Source: Curtobacterium flaccumfaciens (lineage in GTDB: Bacteria; Actinomycetota; Actinomycetes; Actinomycetales; Microbacteriaceae). Taken from it: a stretch of DNA of 64,000 bases. Numbering within the stretch: the stretch's first letter is position 1; every line of letters begins with the position of its first letter. The stretch is from NCBI RefSeq assembly GCF_004361695.1, contig NZ_SNVW01000009.1, positions 1-64,000 of the forward strand. The letters run 5' to 3'. The translations under genes were made by a program, and so were the position numbers. Of the stretch, positions 27,601 through 37,194 are shown piece by piece. The notes under the pieces are model-generated. The model was given only the letters and a program-made list of their open reading frames with translations. It had not been told where the DNA came from and ran no database searches.

Positions 27601-28845
27601 TCAGGCGGTGCGGAACGCGACCACGGCGTTGTGCCCACCGAAGCCGAACGAGTTGCTCACGGCGAGCAGGTCGCCCTGCGGCAGCTCGCGCGGCGCCGTC
27701 GCGACGTCCATGACGATCTCCGGGTCCTGCTGCGTCAGGTTGATCGTCGGCGGGGCGACCCGGTTGTGGAGCGCGAGGGCCGTGAACGCGGCCTCGATCG
27801 CACCGGCACCACCGAGGAGGTGACCGGTCGACGCCTTGGTGGCCGACACGACGATGCTGTCGAGGTGGTCCCCGAAGACACGACGCATGGCGTGGTACTC
27901 GGCGATGTCGCCCACGGGCGTCGAGGTGGCGTGCGCGTTGACGTGGATGACGTCCTCGCGGCTGGCGCCGGCGTGCTCGAGCGCCTGCAGGACCGCACGG
28001 GCGGCGGCGCTGCCCTCGGGGTCCGGAGCGGTGATGTGGAACGCGTCGGAGGTGATGCCGGCACCGGCGACCTCGGCGTAGATCTTCGCGCCGCGGGCCT
28101 CGGCGTGCTCCTTCGTCTCGAGGATGAGCGCCGCGGCGCCGTCCCCGAGCACGAATCCGTCGCGCGTGACGTCGTACGGACGCGACGCGGTCTCGGGGGA
28201 GTCGTTCCGGCGGGACAGCGCCTGCATCGCCGCGAAGGCCGCGAGGGGCAGCGGGTGCAGGGCGGCCTCGGCGCCACCGGTGATGACGATGTCCGCCTCG
28301 CCGGTCGCGACGTGCCGGTAGGCCTCGGCGAGGGACTCGGTCGAGGACGCGCACGCCGAGAGGTAGGTGCGGGCGCCGCCACGGGCGCCGAACTCCATCT
28401 CGATGGCGGCGGCGGGGCCGTTCGCCATGAGCATCGGGACCGTCATCGGCATGACGCGACGCGGGCCCTTCTCGCGCAGGGTGTCCCAGGCGTCGAGCAG
28501 CGTGTTCACGCCGCCGATGCCGGTGGCCCAGTCGACGATGAGGCGCTCGGGGACGACGGACTCGGCGTCGATGCCGGCGTCGGCCCAGGCCTCGCGCGCC
28601 GCGACGAGCGACAGCTGCGACGACGGGTCGAGGCGCTTCGTCTCCGGGCGGGTGAGCTGGTCGGTGAGGAACCGGCGCGCCTGGCCGGCGAACTCGACGG
28701 GGAGTTCGAGCTCGGCGTAGCGCGGGTCCTCGATGCGGGTGATGCCGGACTTGCCGGCGAGCAGCGCCTCCCACGTCTCCGGGGCGGTCGCGGCGAGGGG
28801 TGTGATCGCACCGATCCCGGTGACGACGACGGTCTTGTTGGTCAT
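27601..28845 (-). CDS. fabF: 3-oxoacyl-[acyl-carrier-protein] synthase II
   Basis: The elongating condensing enzyme of type II fatty-acid synthesis, 414 residues. Catalytic Cys165 lies in YLSACASSTE, His305 in VNAHATSTP, Lys337 in SATKASTGH and His342 in GHLLGGAG; the C-terminal GFGGHN motif is present. It is the last gene of the fabD-fabH-acpP-fabF order shared with Streptomyces and other actinobacteria. A stem-loop separates it from acpP. Confidence 0.96.
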   Translation of the reverse strand: MTNKTVVVTGIGAITPLAATAPETWEALLAGKSGITRIEDPRYAELELPVEFAGQARRFLTDQLTRPETKRLDPSSQLSLVAAREAWADAGIDAESVVPERLIVDWATGIGGVNTLLDAWDTLREKGPRRVMPMTVPMLMANGPAAAIEMEFGARGGARTYLSACASSTESLAEAYRHVATGEADIVITGGAEAALHPLPLAAFAAMQALSRRNDSPETASRPYDVTRDGFVLGDGAAALILETKEHAEARGAKIYAEVAGAGITSDAFHITAPDPEGSAAARAVLQALEHAGASREDVIHVNAHATSTPVGDIAEYHAMRRVFGDHLDSIVVSATKASTGHLLGGAGAIEAAFTALALHNRVAPPTINLTQQDPEIVMDVATAPRELPQGDLLAVSNSFGFGGHNAVVAFRTA

Positions 28846-28926
28846 GGAACGACGTGTTCTTTCGTGTGGACGTGCGACGAGCGACGATCGCCCGCGGTGT
28901 GAACGAGCGCGGTGGTGAACGAGAAG

Positions 28927-28963
28927 AGCGCCGCGGCCCGCGGTTCGCCGGGGCCGCGGCGCT
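28927..28963 (-). terminator. Stem-loop between acpP and fabF
   Basis: AGCGCCGCGGCCC (28927-28939) pairs with GGGCCGCGGCGCT (28951-28963), beginning 13 nt after the acpP stop. It sits inside the fab operon and has no U-tract. It is probably a processing or partial-termination site that lets acpP outnumber fabF. Confidence 0.75.
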
Positions 28964-28976
28964 CAGGAAGCTCGCG

Positions 28977-29225
28977 TCAGGCCTGCGCCTTGACGATGTA
29001 GTCGACGGCGTCGCCCACGGTCTTGAGGTTCTTGACCTCTTCGTCGGGGATCTTCACGTCGAACTTCTCTTCGGCGTTCACGACGATGGTCATCATCGAG
29101 ATGGAATCGATGTCGAGGTCGTCGGTGAACGACTTGTCGGCGGCGACGGTGTCGGTCGCGATGCCGGTCTCGTCGTTGATCAGCTCGGCCAGGCCGGCGA
29201 GGACTTCTTCGTTGGACAGGGCCAT
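28977..29225 (-). CDS. acpP: Acyl carrier protein
   Basis: An 82-residue acidic helical protein that carries the growing acyl chain on a 4'-phosphopantetheine. Modification Ser41 lies in DDLDIDSISMM, with Ile replacing the usual Leu after Ser. The strong ribosome-binding site AAGGAG lies 7-8 nt upstream of ATG 29225, which decides the start over longer frames. It is flanked by fabH and fabF. Confidence 0.95.
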   Translation of the reverse strand: MALSNEEVLAGLAELINDETGIATDTVAADKSFTDDLDIDSISMMTIVVNAEEKFDVKIPDEEVKNLKTVGDAVDYIVKAQA

Positions 29226-29337
29226 GGGGATTCTCCTTGAGGGGGGTGTCGTTTGACCGTGGACCAGCCTAGGGCACGAGCGGCGCGCGTGCCCGGAGGC
29301 TCGTCGGGTGATCACGCCGGAGCGCGATCGGGGTGGG

Positions 29338-30342
29338 TTAGGGGAGGACGACGACCTGGGCGCCGAACACGAGGCCCGCGCCGAAGCCGATCTGCAGCGC
29401 GAGGCCGCCGGACAGGTCCGGGTGCTCCTCGAGCAGCCGGTGCGTGGCGAGCGGGATGCTCGCCGCCGAGGTGTTGCCGGTGGTGGTGATGTCGCGGGCG
29501 ATCACGACGGACTCGGGCAGGCCGAGCTGCTTCGCGAACTCGTCGATGATGCGGATGTTCGCCTGGTGCGGCACGAATGCGGCGAGGTCGGACGCGGCGA
29601 CGCCAGCGGTCTGCAGGGCTTCTCGTGCGACCTTGACCATCTCCCAGACGGCCCAGCGGAACACGGTCTGCCCGGCCTGCCGCATCGTCGGACGGGGTGC
29701 ACCGTCGGCCCACTCGTTGTAGGTCGCGGTCATGCCGATCGCGTCCCACTTCGAACCGTCCGAGCCCCAGATCGTCGGGGCGATGCCGGGGAAGTCGCTC
29801 GGACCGATCACGGCGGCGCCGGCGCCGTCCCCGAGCAGGAACGAGATGGAGCGGTCGGTGGGGTCGACGACGTCGCTGAGCTTCTCGGCACCGACGACGA
29901 GCACGTGGTCGGCGAGGCCGGACTTGATGAACGAGTCGGCCTGGGCGATGCCGTACGCGTACCCGGCGCACGCGGCGCTGATGTCGTAGGCGGCGGCGGG
30001 CGTGGCGCCGATCCGCTCGGCGAGCAGCGACGCCATGGAGGGCGTGGCGACGGTGTGGGTCACGGTGCTGACCAGGACCACCCCGATCTGCGACGGCTCG
30101 ATGCCGGCCTTCGCGATCGCCTCCCTTGCGGCGGTCTCGGCGAGGTCGACGGCTTCGACGTCCTTACCGGCGCGCTTCCGCGTGACGATGCCGGTGCGCT
30201 GGCGGATCCACTCGTCGGAGGAGTCGATCGGGCCGACCAGGTCGTCGTTCGGCACGACGTTCTCACCGCGGGCCGCGCCGAACGCGAGGATGCGGGTGAA
30301 CTCGTGGCCGCGTCGCTGGGAGAGGGTGGGGCGGTCGGTCAT
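29338..30342 (-). CDS. fabH: 3-oxoacyl-[acyl-carrier-protein] synthase III
   Basis: Initiates fatty-acid synthesis by condensing an acyl-CoA with malonyl-ACP. The 334-residue protein carries the Cys-His-Asn triad: Cys125 (ISAACAGYAYG), His259 (FVPHQANIRI) and Asn290 (TGNTSAAS). In actinobacteria FabH usually prefers branched starters, which would fit iso/anteiso membranes, but specificity is not readable here. Its start overlaps the fabD stop by 4 nt. Confidence 0.95.
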   Translation of the reverse strand: MTDRPTLSQRRGHEFTRILAFGAARGENVVPNDDLVGPIDSSDEWIRQRTGIVTRKRAGKDVEAVDLAETAAREAIAKAGIEPSQIGVVLVSTVTHTVATPSMASLLAERIGATPAAAYDISAACAGYAYGIAQADSFIKSGLADHVLVVGAEKLSDVVDPTDRSISFLLGDGAGAAVIGPSDFPGIAPTIWGSDGSKWDAIGMTATYNEWADGAPRPTMRQAGQTVFRWAVWEMVKVAREALQTAGVAASDLAAFVPHQANIRIIDEFAKQLGLPESVVIARDITTTGNTSAASIPLATHRLLEEHPDLSGGLALQIGFGAGLVFGAQVVVLP

Positions 30343-31280
30343 GCGGTTGCGTCTGCTTCCTGGCCCGCGCTCTGCAGCAGGTCGATCGCTGCGGGCAGGT
30401 CGTCGGGGGTCTTGATGGCGACGGTCGGCGTGCCGCGGAGGCCGCGCTTCGCCAGACCGACGAGGGCACCGGCGGGTGCGAGCTCGATGATGCCGGTGAC
30501 GCCGGCGGCCGCGAACGACTCCATCACGGCGTCCCAGCGCACGGGGTTCGCGATCTGGTGCACCATGAGGTCGACGAAGCGACGGCCGTCGTCGACGCGG
30601 GAGCCGTCGGCGTTGGTCCAGATCGGGAGCGTCGGGTCCTGCACGGTCGCGGCGGCGGCCACGGGGGCGACCCGCTCGACCGCGGGGGCCATGTACCGGG
30701 TGTGGAACGCACCGGCGACGGCGAGCGGGATGACGCGGGCCTTGGCGGGCGGGTCCGCTGCGAGGGCTGCGATGCCGTCGGCCGTGCCCGCGACGACGGT
30801 CTGGCCGCCGCCGTTGTGGTTCGCCGGCACGAGTCCGTGCGCCTCGAGCGCCGCGGCGACCCCGTCCGGGTCGCCGCCGAGGACGGCGGCCATCGAGGTC
30901 GGCTCGAGCGCGGCGGCGTCCGCCATGGCCCGGCCACGCTCGGCGACGAGGGCGACGGCGTCGGTCGGCTCGAGGATCCCGGCGACGCCGGCCGCGGTGA
31001 ACTCGCCGACCGAGTGCCCGGCGACCCCGCCGACGAGGGCACGACGGCCGTCGGCGAGCAGGGCGTCGGCCGTGATGAGGCCGGCAGCGACGATGAGCGG
31101 CTGCGCGAGAGCGGTGTCCTTGATGGTCTCAGCGTCCGAGTCGGTGCCGTGCGCGGCGAGGTCGACGCCGATGGCCTCGGACCACGCTCCGACACGGTCA
31201 CGGACGGCGCTGTCCTCGAGCCAGGGGGCGAGGAAGCCGGGGGTCTGGGAGCCCTGTCCGGGCGCGACGACGACGATCAC
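30339..31280 (-). CDS. fabD: Malonyl-CoA:ACP transacylase
   Basis: Transfers malonyl from CoA to ACP. The 313-residue protein starts MIVVVAPGQGSQTPGFLAPW. Nucleophile Ser90 is in VAGHSVGEFTAAGVAG and catalytic His193 in VAGAFHTRYM; the conserved Gln of GQGSQ is present. I chose GTG 31280 because it gives the family N-terminus; the frame remains open upstream without similarity. It begins the fab block just after the fasR-like gene, as in Streptomyces. Confidence 0.94.
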   Translation of the reverse strand: MIVVVAPGQGSQTPGFLAPWLEDSAVRDRVGAWSEAIGVDLAAHGTDSDAETIKDTALAQPLIVAAGLITADALLADGRRALVGGVAGHSVGEFTAAGVAGILEPTDAVALVAERGRAMADAAALEPTSMAAVLGGDPDGVAAALEAHGLVPANHNGGGQTVVAGTADGIAALAADPPAKARVIPLAVAGAFHTRYMAPAVERVAPVAAAATVQDPTLPIWTNADGSRVDDGRRFVDLMVHQIANPVRWDAVMESFAAAGVTGIIELAPAGALVGLAKRGLRGTPTVAIKTPDDLPAAIDLLQSAGQEADATA

Positions 31281-31314
31281 CGGACAATCCTGCCCGTCGC
31301 GGTCGGAACGCCCT

Positions 31315-31331
31315 GTGTGGGCTTGCCACAC
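31315..31331. promoter_or_regulatory. GTGTGG-N5-CCACAC palindrome upstream of fabD
   Basis: A 6+5+6 inverted repeat lies 35 nt upstream of the fabD start and downstream of the fasR-like stop. Its position makes it a candidate binding site for the FasR-like activator. No experimental or comparative support is available from this sequence. Confidence 0.4.
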
Positions 31332-31425
31332 GAAACGCGACCGATCGTTGTGGGGTTCCACGCGGACGAGCCAGCAGAGCCGGACGCGCCGGCCGAGCGG
31401 GACGTGACCGCCCGCGCCGCCGTGT

Positions 31426-32655
31426 TCACCGTCGGCGCGGCAGGCGTCGCCGACCGGCCGTCGACTCGGACATCGCGCCGAGGATGAGCGCCGACTGCAC
31501 GATGAGGGCGTCACGCGCGTGCGTGGCGTCCCACCCGATGATGTCGGCGACTCGGCGGAGCCGGTAGCGCACCGTGTTCGGGTGGACGAAGAGCTCTCGG
31601 GCGGTGGCCTCGAGCGACCGCCCGGTGTCGAGGTAGCACCAGAGCGTCTGGAGGAGCTCCGTCGACTGGTCCTTCAGCGGGACGTAGATGCGCTGCACGA
31701 GGGCGGAGCGGGCGAGGGGGTCGCCCGCCAGCGCACGCTCCGGCAGCAGGTCGTCGGCGAGTGCCGGCCGGGGAGCGCCGCGCCAGGCCCGCGCGACGGC
31801 GAACCCGGCGAGGGCGCCCTTCGCGCTGGTCGACGCGTCGACGACGCCGGGGACCTCGTTGCCGAGGACCAGGTGCCCTTCGCCGAACGAGGGCTCGAGC
31901 GCCTGCGCGATCGCGGTGAACGAGACGGGTTCCTCGCCCTCGGGGACGTCGTCGCGCGGGGTCGCACGGCCGATGACCACGACGAGCCGCGACCCCTGCA
32001 CGCCGATGAGCACGTCGGCGTCCATGTGGCGGGCGGTGCGGCGGATCTGGTCGACCTCGAGCTGCTTCGGGGCGTTGCCCACCAGCACCGAGACCTCGCC
32101 GTGGCCGTGCCAGCCGAGCGCCGCGATGCGGGACGGCAGTTCGTCGTCGTACTCGCCGGAGAGGATCGAGTCGACCACGAGTGCTTCGAGTCGGGCGTCC
32201 CAGAGCCCGCGGGCCTCGGCCGCCCGGGCGTACACGTCGGCCGCGGCGAAGGCGATGTCCCGCGAGTACTTGAGGATCGCCTCCTGCAGCATCTCGTCGT
32301 CCTTGGCGCGCTCTTCCACGACGGTGACGACCACGCGGATGAGCTGCAGCGTCTGCTGCAGGCTCACCGAACGGAGGAGCTCGCGGGGAGCGGAGCCGAA
32401 CACGTCGGCGGCGGCGATCCACGGGGTGGACGCGCTGCCCTCGAGCCACGAGATGAACGACGTGATGCCGGCCTGCGCCACGAGGCCCACGGCGGACCGT
32501 CGACCCGGGGGCATCTCGCTGTACCAGGGAAGGGTGTCCTCGAGCCGCTTGATGGTCGCGGTCGAGAGTTCGCCCGACACCTGCCGGAGCCAGGAGAGCG
32601 CCCGTTCACGGTCGCTCTGCTGGCCCGCGGCAGGGTCGGTGCGGGGTGTCGTCAC
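31426..32655 (-). CDS. fasR: FasR-like PucR-family regulator of fatty-acid synthesis
   Basis: A 409-residue regulator. The C-terminal PucR-type helix-turn-helix reads LEATARELFVHPNTVRYRLRRV, with a preceding GGDEF-like/CdaR-type domain. Streptomyces FasR has the same architecture, sits immediately upstream of fabD and activates the fabD-fabH-acpP-fabF operon. The identical context here supports orthology. The start is GTG 32655, 7 nt after the aceE stop, so aceE and fasR are probably cotranscribed. Confidence 0.85.
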   Translation of the reverse strand: MTTPRTDPAAGQQSDRERALSWLRQVSGELSTATIKRLEDTLPWYSEMPPGRRSAVGLVAQAGITSFISWLEGSASTPWIAAADVFGSAPRELLRSVSLQQTLQLIRVVVTVVEERAKDDEMLQEAILKYSRDIAFAAADVYARAAEARGLWDARLEALVVDSILSGEYDDELPSRIAALGWHGHGEVSVLVGNAPKQLEVDQIRRTARHMDADVLIGVQGSRLVVVIGRATPRDDVPEGEEPVSFTAIAQALEPSFGEGHLVLGNEVPGVVDASTSAKGALAGFAVARAWRGAPRPALADDLLPERALAGDPLARSALVQRIYVPLKDQSTELLQTLWCYLDTGRSLEATARELFVHPNTVRYRLRRVADIIGWDATHARDALIVQSALILGAMSESTAGRRRLPRRR

Positions 32656-32662
32656 CGGGTGA

Positions 32663-35401
32663 TCAGCTCTCGCCGCCGGCGCTGCCCGTGGTGCCGGCGG
32701 TCACGTCGTGCAGGCGGTACTTGTCGATCGCCTGCTGGACGAGCGCGCTGTCGACCTTGCCCTGGCGGGCGAGCTGCTGCAGCGTCCGCACGACGACCGA
32801 GGGGCCGTCGATGTGGAAGAAGCGGCGAGCGGCCGGGCGGGTGTCCGAGAAGCCGAAGCCGTCGGCGCCGAGCGTGGCGTAGTCGGTCGGCACGAACGGG
32901 CGGATCTGCTCCTGCACCTGGTGCATGAAGTCGCTCACGGCGACGACCGGACCCTCGGTGCCGAGCAGACGCTCGGTGACGTACGGCGTGCGCGGGGCCT
33001 CGTTCGGGTTGAGGAACGCGTGCTGCTCCGCGTCGAGACCGTCGCGGTACAGCTCACCCCAGCTCGTGACGCTCCACACGTCGGCGGCGACGCCCCAGTC
33101 CTCGGCGAGGAGCTGCTGGGCCTCGAGGATCCACGGCACCGCGACACCGGAGGCGAGCAGCTGGGCCTTCGGGCCGTCGTGCTCGCTCCGCTTGAGCAGG
33201 TACATGCCCTTGACGATGCCCTCGACGTCGATGCCCTCGGGCTCCGCCGGCTGGACGATCGGCTCGTTGTAGACCGTCAGGTAGTACATGACGTTCGGGT
33301 CGGCGTGCTTCGGCGAGCCGTCCTCGTTCGTGCCGTACATCCGGTCGAGGCCGGCCTGCACGATGTGCCCGATCTCGTAGCCGTACGCGGGGTCGTAGGA
33401 CACCACGGCCGGGTTCGTCGTCGCGAGGAGCAGCGAGTGGCCGTCGGCGTGCTGCAGGCCCTCGCCGGTCAGCGTCGTCCGACCGGCGGTGGCGCCGATC
33501 ATGAAGCCACGGGCCATCTGGTCGCCGGCGGCCCAGATGGCGTCGCCGGTGCGCTGGAACCCGAACATCGAGTAGAAGACGTAGACCGGGATGAGCGGCT
33601 CGCCCTGCGTCGAGTACGAGGTGCCGACCGCGGTGAACGCCGCGAGGGCGCCCGCCTCGTTGATGCCGACGTGGATGATCTGGCCCTGCGGGCTCTCCTT
33701 GTAGGCCAGGAGGAGCTCGCGGTCGACCGACGTGTAGTGCTGGCCGTTCGGGTTGTAGATCTTCGCCGTCGGGAAGTACGCGTCCATGCCGAACGTGCGT
33801 GCTTCGTCCGGGATGATCGGGACCACGCGGTCGCCGAAGTCGGGGGAGCGGAGCAGGTCCTTGAGCAGTCGGGCGAACGCCATGGTGGTGGCGATCTCCT
33901 GCTTGCCGGAGCCCTTCTTGACGACCTGGTACTTCGAGTCCTCGGGGAGGGTGATCGAGGTGTACTTCGTCCGACGTTCCGGCACGTACCCGCCGAGCTC
34001 GCGCCGGCGCTCGTGCATGTACTGGATCGCCTCGTCGTCGTTGCCCGGGTGGTAGTACGGCGGCGTGTAGGGGTTCTCCTCCAGCTGCGCGTCGGAGATC
34101 GGGATGCGCATCTCGTCGCGGAACTGCTTGAGGTTGTCGAGCGTGAGCTTCTTCATCTGGTGCGTCGCGTTGCGCCCCTCGAAGCTCGGGCCGAGGCCGT
34201 AGCCCTTGACCGTCTTCGCGAGGATGACGGTCGGCTGGCCCTTGTGCTCGGTCGCGGCCTTGAACGCGGCGTAGACCTTGCGGTAGTCGTGGCCTCCGCG
34301 CTTGAGGTTCCAGATCTGGTCGTCGGAGTAGTCCTTGACCAGCTCGAGCGCCTTCGGGTCGCGCCCGAAGAAGTTCTCGCGGACGTACGCGCCGTTCTCG
34401 GCCTTGTACGTCTGGTAGTCGCCGTCCGGCGTCTGGTTCATCAGGTTGAGGAGCGCGCCCTCGGTGTCGCGGGCGAGCAGGTCGTCCCACTCGCGGCCCC
34501 AGACGACCTTGATGACGTTCCAGCCCGCACCGCGGAAGAACGCCTCGAGCTCCTGGATGATCTTGCCGTTGCCGCGCACCGGACCGTCGAGCCGCTGCAG
34601 GTTGCAGTTGATCACGAAGTTCAGGTTGTCGAGGCCGTCGTTCGCGGCGACCTGGAGCTGCCCGCGGGACTCGACCTCGTCCATCTCGCCGTCACCGAGG
34701 AAGGCCCAGACCTGCTGGTCGGAGGCGTCCTTGATGCCGCGGTTGGAGAGGTACTTCGCCTGCTGCGCCTGGTAGATCGCGTTGATCGGGCCGATGCCCA
34801 TCGACACGGTCGGGAACTGCCAGAACTGCGGCATGAGGCGCGGGTGCGGGTACGACGACAGCCCGCCGCCGGCGTGGGACTTCTCCTGCCGGAAGCCGTC
34901 GAGCTGGTCCTCGTCGAGACGCCCTTCCATGTACGCGCGGGCGTACATGCCGGGGGACGCGTGGCCCTGGAAGAAGACCTGGTCGCCGCCGGACGGGTGG
35001 TCCTGCGCGCGGAAGAAGTGGTTGTAGCCGACCTCGTACATGGCGGCGCTCGACGCGTACGTCGAGATGTGGCCGCCGACCGCGATGCCGGGGCGCTGTG
35101 CGCGGTGCACGGTGATCGCGGCGTTCCACCGGATCCACCGGCGGTAGCGGCGCTCGAGCTCCTCGTCGCCCGGGAACTCCGGTTCGTTCTCCGGCGCGAT
35201 GGTGTTCACGTAGTCCGTGGTCGGGACCATCGGCACACCGAGGTGCAGTTCCTTGGACCGCTTGAGCAGGCTGAGCATGATCTCGCGGCCACGCTGGTGG
35301 CCGTGGGTCTGCACCAGTCCGTCGAGGGACTCACGCCACTCGGCGGTCTCCTCCGGGTCCTGGTCGCTGCTGCCGTGGCTGTACGGGTCCTGGTCGTTCA
35401 C
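32663..35401 (-). CDS. aceE: Pyruvate dehydrogenase E1 component, homodimeric
   Basis: The thiamine-diphosphate subunit that decarboxylates pyruvate for acetyl-CoA formation. The product is 912 residues, typical of the AceE type. The TPP motif [20 protein letters not shown] is intact, and the N-terminal [22 protein letters not shown] is characteristic. I place the start at GTG 35401 ([12 protein letters not shown]) because AAGGG lies 5 nt upstream; GTG 35407 two codons earlier is possible. It leads a minus-strand block into fasR and the fab genes, coupling acetyl-CoA supply to lipid synthesis. Confidence 0.95.
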   Translation of the reverse strand: MNDQDPYSHGSSDQDPEETAEWRESLDGLVQTHGHQRGREIMLSLLKRSKELHLGVPMVPTTDYVNTIAPENEPEFPGDEELERRYRRWIRWNAAITVHRAQRPGIAVGGHISTYASSAAMYEVGYNHFFRAQDHPSGGDQVFFQGHASPGMYARAYMEGRLDEDQLDGFRQEKSHAGGGLSSYPHPRLMPQFWQFPTVSMGIGPINAIYQAQQAKYLSNRGIKDASDQQVWAFLGDGEMDEVESRGQLQVAANDGLDNLNFVINCNLQRLDGPVRGNGKIIQELEAFFRGAGWNVIKVVWGREWDDLLARDTEGALLNLMNQTPDGDYQTYKAENGAYVRENFFGRDPKALELVKDYSDDQIWNLKRGGHDYRKVYAAFKAATEHKGQPTVILAKTVKGYGLGPSFEGRNATHQMKKLTLDNLKQFRDEMRIPISDAQLEENPYTPPYYHPGNDDEAIQYMHERRRELGGYVPERRTKYTSITLPEDSKYQVVKKGSGKQEIATTMAFARLLKDLLRSPDFGDRVVPIIPDEARTFGMDAYFPTAKIYNPNGQHYTSVDRELLLAYKESPQGQIIHVGINEAGALAAFTAVGTSYSTQGEPLIPVYVFYSMFGFQRTGDAIWAAGDQMARGFMIGATAGRTTLTGEGLQHADGHSLLLATTNPAVVSYDPAYGYEIGHIVQAGLDRMYGTNEDGSPKHADPNVMYYLTVYNEPIVQPAEPEGIDVEGIVKGMYLLKRSEHDGPKAQLLASGVAVPWILEAQQLLAEDWGVAADVWSVTSWGELYRDGLDAEQHAFLNPNEAPRTPYVTERLLGTEGPVVAVSDFMHQVQEQIRPFVPTDYATLGADGFGFSDTRPAARRFFHIDGPSVVVRTLQQLARQGKVDSALVQQAIDKYRLHDVTAGTTGSAGGES

Positions 35402-35432
35402 CGTCACCCTTGACCTCGTTCGTTCTCGTGGT

Positions 35433-35453
35433 GGTGGACATAGGTGGTCCACC
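35433..35453. promoter_or_regulatory. GGTGGAC-N7-GTCCACC inverted repeat upstream of aceE
   Basis: A 7-bp perfect inverted repeat lies about 32 nt upstream of the aceE start. It may be an operator or a 5' UTR hairpin. A TAGAGT-like -10 on the minus strand lies further upstream (about 35493-35498). Confidence 0.4.
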
Positions 35454-35547
35454 GATCGATCGGGTCGCGACCGGCGGTGGGGCCTCGTCCACTCTAGGCC
35501 CCACCGCCGACGCGCAGCCTGATGGTGACGCGCAGGTGGACAGGTGC

Positions 35548-35575
35548 TTGCATTCGGATGTCGTCGGCGTACGAT
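35548..35575 (+). promoter_or_regulatory. Sigma70-type promoter for the peroxiredoxin gene
   Basis: TTGCAT (35548-35553) and TACGAT (35570-35575) are separated by 16 bp, the best -35/-10 pair in the window. It lies 80 nt before the peroxiredoxin ATG and is divergent from aceE. Confidence 0.6.
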
Positions 35576-35654
35576 TGCCGATCGTGCACACGCGATCCGT
35601 GCGTGCACGACGACACCGGGCACACCCCACGCCCGAGGAAGAAGCAACGCACTG

Positions 35655-36143
35655 ATGGCTCTGGAGATCGGCTCACTCGCGCCGGACTTCGAACTCCCCA
35701 ACCAGTTCGGGGAGCACGTCCGCCTCAGCGACTTCCGCGGTGTCCGCCCGGTCGCACTCGTCTTCTTCCCGCTCGCGTTCTCGTCCACGTGCACGAACGA
35801 GCTCTGCGCCCTGCAGGACAACATCGCGATGTTCCAGGACCAGCGCGTCGAACTCGTCGGCATCTCCGTCGACTCGAAGGCGACACTCCGCTCGTTCGCC
35901 CAGACGAACGGCTACGACTTCGAGCTGCTCGCCGACTTCTGGCCGCACGGCGCGGTCTCGAAGGAGTACGGCGTCTTCCTCGAGCAGAAGGGCTTCGCGA
36001 ACCGCGCGACCTTCGTCATCGACGTGCAGGGCCGCATCAAGGCATCGATCATCTCGGAGCCCGGCGTCGCCCGCGACGTCACCGAGTACAAGGCGGCGCT
36101 CGACCGCCTCGCCGCCTGCGCCGCACCCGTCGCCGTCGGCTAG
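35655..36143 (+). CDS. Peroxiredoxin (AhpE/BCP-like)
   Basis: A 162-residue thioredoxin-fold peroxidase that reduces hydroperoxides. The peroxidatic Cys46 lies in [20 protein letters not shown], with a second Cys51 five residues on, placing it in the AhpE/PrxQ range. The arrangement P-x3-(S/T)-x2-C is satisfied in relaxed form (PLAFSSTC). ATG 35655 gives the family start [19 protein letters not shown]. The electron donor is unknown. Confidence 0.9.
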   Translation: MALEIGSLAPDFELPNQFGEHVRLSDFRGVRPVALVFFPLAFSSTCTNELCALQDNIAMFQDQRVELVGISVDSKATLRSFAQTNGYDFELLADFWPHGAVSKEYGVFLEQKGFANRATFVIDVQGRIKASIISEPGVARDVTEYKAALDRLAACAAPVAVG

Positions 36144-36195
36144 CGTTCCGAACCCTCCGGGAAGACGCTGTCGCGTCTGTCTGACTGGAGGCACG

Positions 36196-37191
36196 GTGCA
36201 CGCCATCGACACGGACTCGCCTGAGCGTGCGGTCGCGCTCGACCCCAGTGGTCGCGTCGACGCGGTCGGTCCCGACGGGTACGCCCCGTTCCCGGTCGTC
36301 GCCGACCCCGATCGCTGGCGGCTGACGCGGACGGTCGTGCCGACCGCCGACGGCCCCGTGGTCGTGCACCACCGGGCGGGTCGCGATCCGCTCCTGCTGC
36401 TGCACGGCGTCGCCGGCTCGTGGACGACGTGGACGCCGCTGCTCCGCGCCGCCGAGGGAGCCGCGGACCGTGCCGACCACGCTGTTGCCGACCGCCTCGA
36501 CGATCGCGGGCTCGTGCTCGTCGACCTGCCGGGGTGGGGATCCTCGCCGGCGCCTGCCGAACCGCTCGACGTCGACGGGTCCGCACGCGCGCTGACCGCC
36601 GTCCTCGACGCCCTCGGGGTCGGGTCCGTCGACGTGGTGGGGCACTCGATGGGCGCCTTCGTCGCGATGCACCTCGCGCTGACCGAACCCGCTCGGGTCC
36701 GCTCCGTCGCCCTCGTGTCCGGCACGACGGTGGCCACCGCCGACGCCGCACGGCACCCGCTGCGCGGCCTCCGGACCCTGCCGGCCTTCACGCTCCTGCG
36801 TGCGGGCCTGGCGATCACCGGCGAGACAGCACGCCCGGTGCTCCGCGGGATCGCCCGGGTCGGTCTCCTGCCGCTCGTGGCGTCGCCGGTCTTCACGCAC
36901 GTGCGACGGCTCGACCCGAGCGTCCTCGACGCCTTCGTCGAGGAGCTCCGGCCGACCGGCTTCACTGCTGCCGCACGGTCGGCCGCGGGCTACGACCTCG
37001 ACCGGTGGCGGTCGGTGACGTGCCCGGTCACGGCGATCGCCGGGCGCGACGACGTGTTCGCCCGGGTGTCCGACCTCGACGCCCTGGCCGACCTCCTGCC
37101 GCAGGTGCGCACGGTGCTGCTCGACGACTGCGGACACTTCGCGCACGTCGAGCACCCGGGCGCCGTCGCCCGGGTGCTCGACCTCGCCTGA
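36196..37191 (+). CDS. Alpha/beta hydrolase
   Basis: A 331-residue alpha/beta hydrolase. The oxyanion strand is LLLLHGVAGSWTTW, the nucleophile elbow VVGHSMGAFVAMHLAL (Ser) and the catalytic His LDDCGHFAHVEHPG; an Asp precedes in AIAGRDDVFA. A variable 70-residue N-terminus and a cap around 200-260 are present. The start is GTG 36196, 52 nt after the peroxiredoxin stop. It ends 3 nt from the convergent end of the carrier-protein operon, but no functional link is shown. Confidence 0.87.
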   Translation: MHAIDTDSPERAVALDPSGRVDAVGPDGYAPFPVVADPDRWRLTRTVVPTADGPVVVHHRAGRDPLLLLHGVAGSWTTWTPLLRAAEGAADRADHAVADRLDDRGLVLVDLPGWGSSPAPAEPLDVDGSARALTAVLDALGVGSVDVVGHSMGAFVAMHLALTEPARVRSVALVSGTTVATADAARHPLRGLRTLPAFTLLRAGLAITGETARPVLRGIARVGLLPLVASPVFTHVRRLDPSVLDAFVEELRPTGFTAAARSAAGYDLDRWRSVTCPVTAIAGRDDVFARVSDLDALADLLPQVRTVLLDDCGHFAHVEHPGAVARVLDLA

Positions 37192-37194
37192 CCG

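Noticed and set aside
32708-35413. 901-codon open frame antisense to aceE
   Set aside because: It mirrors aceE codon bias, has no domain signature and no promoter.
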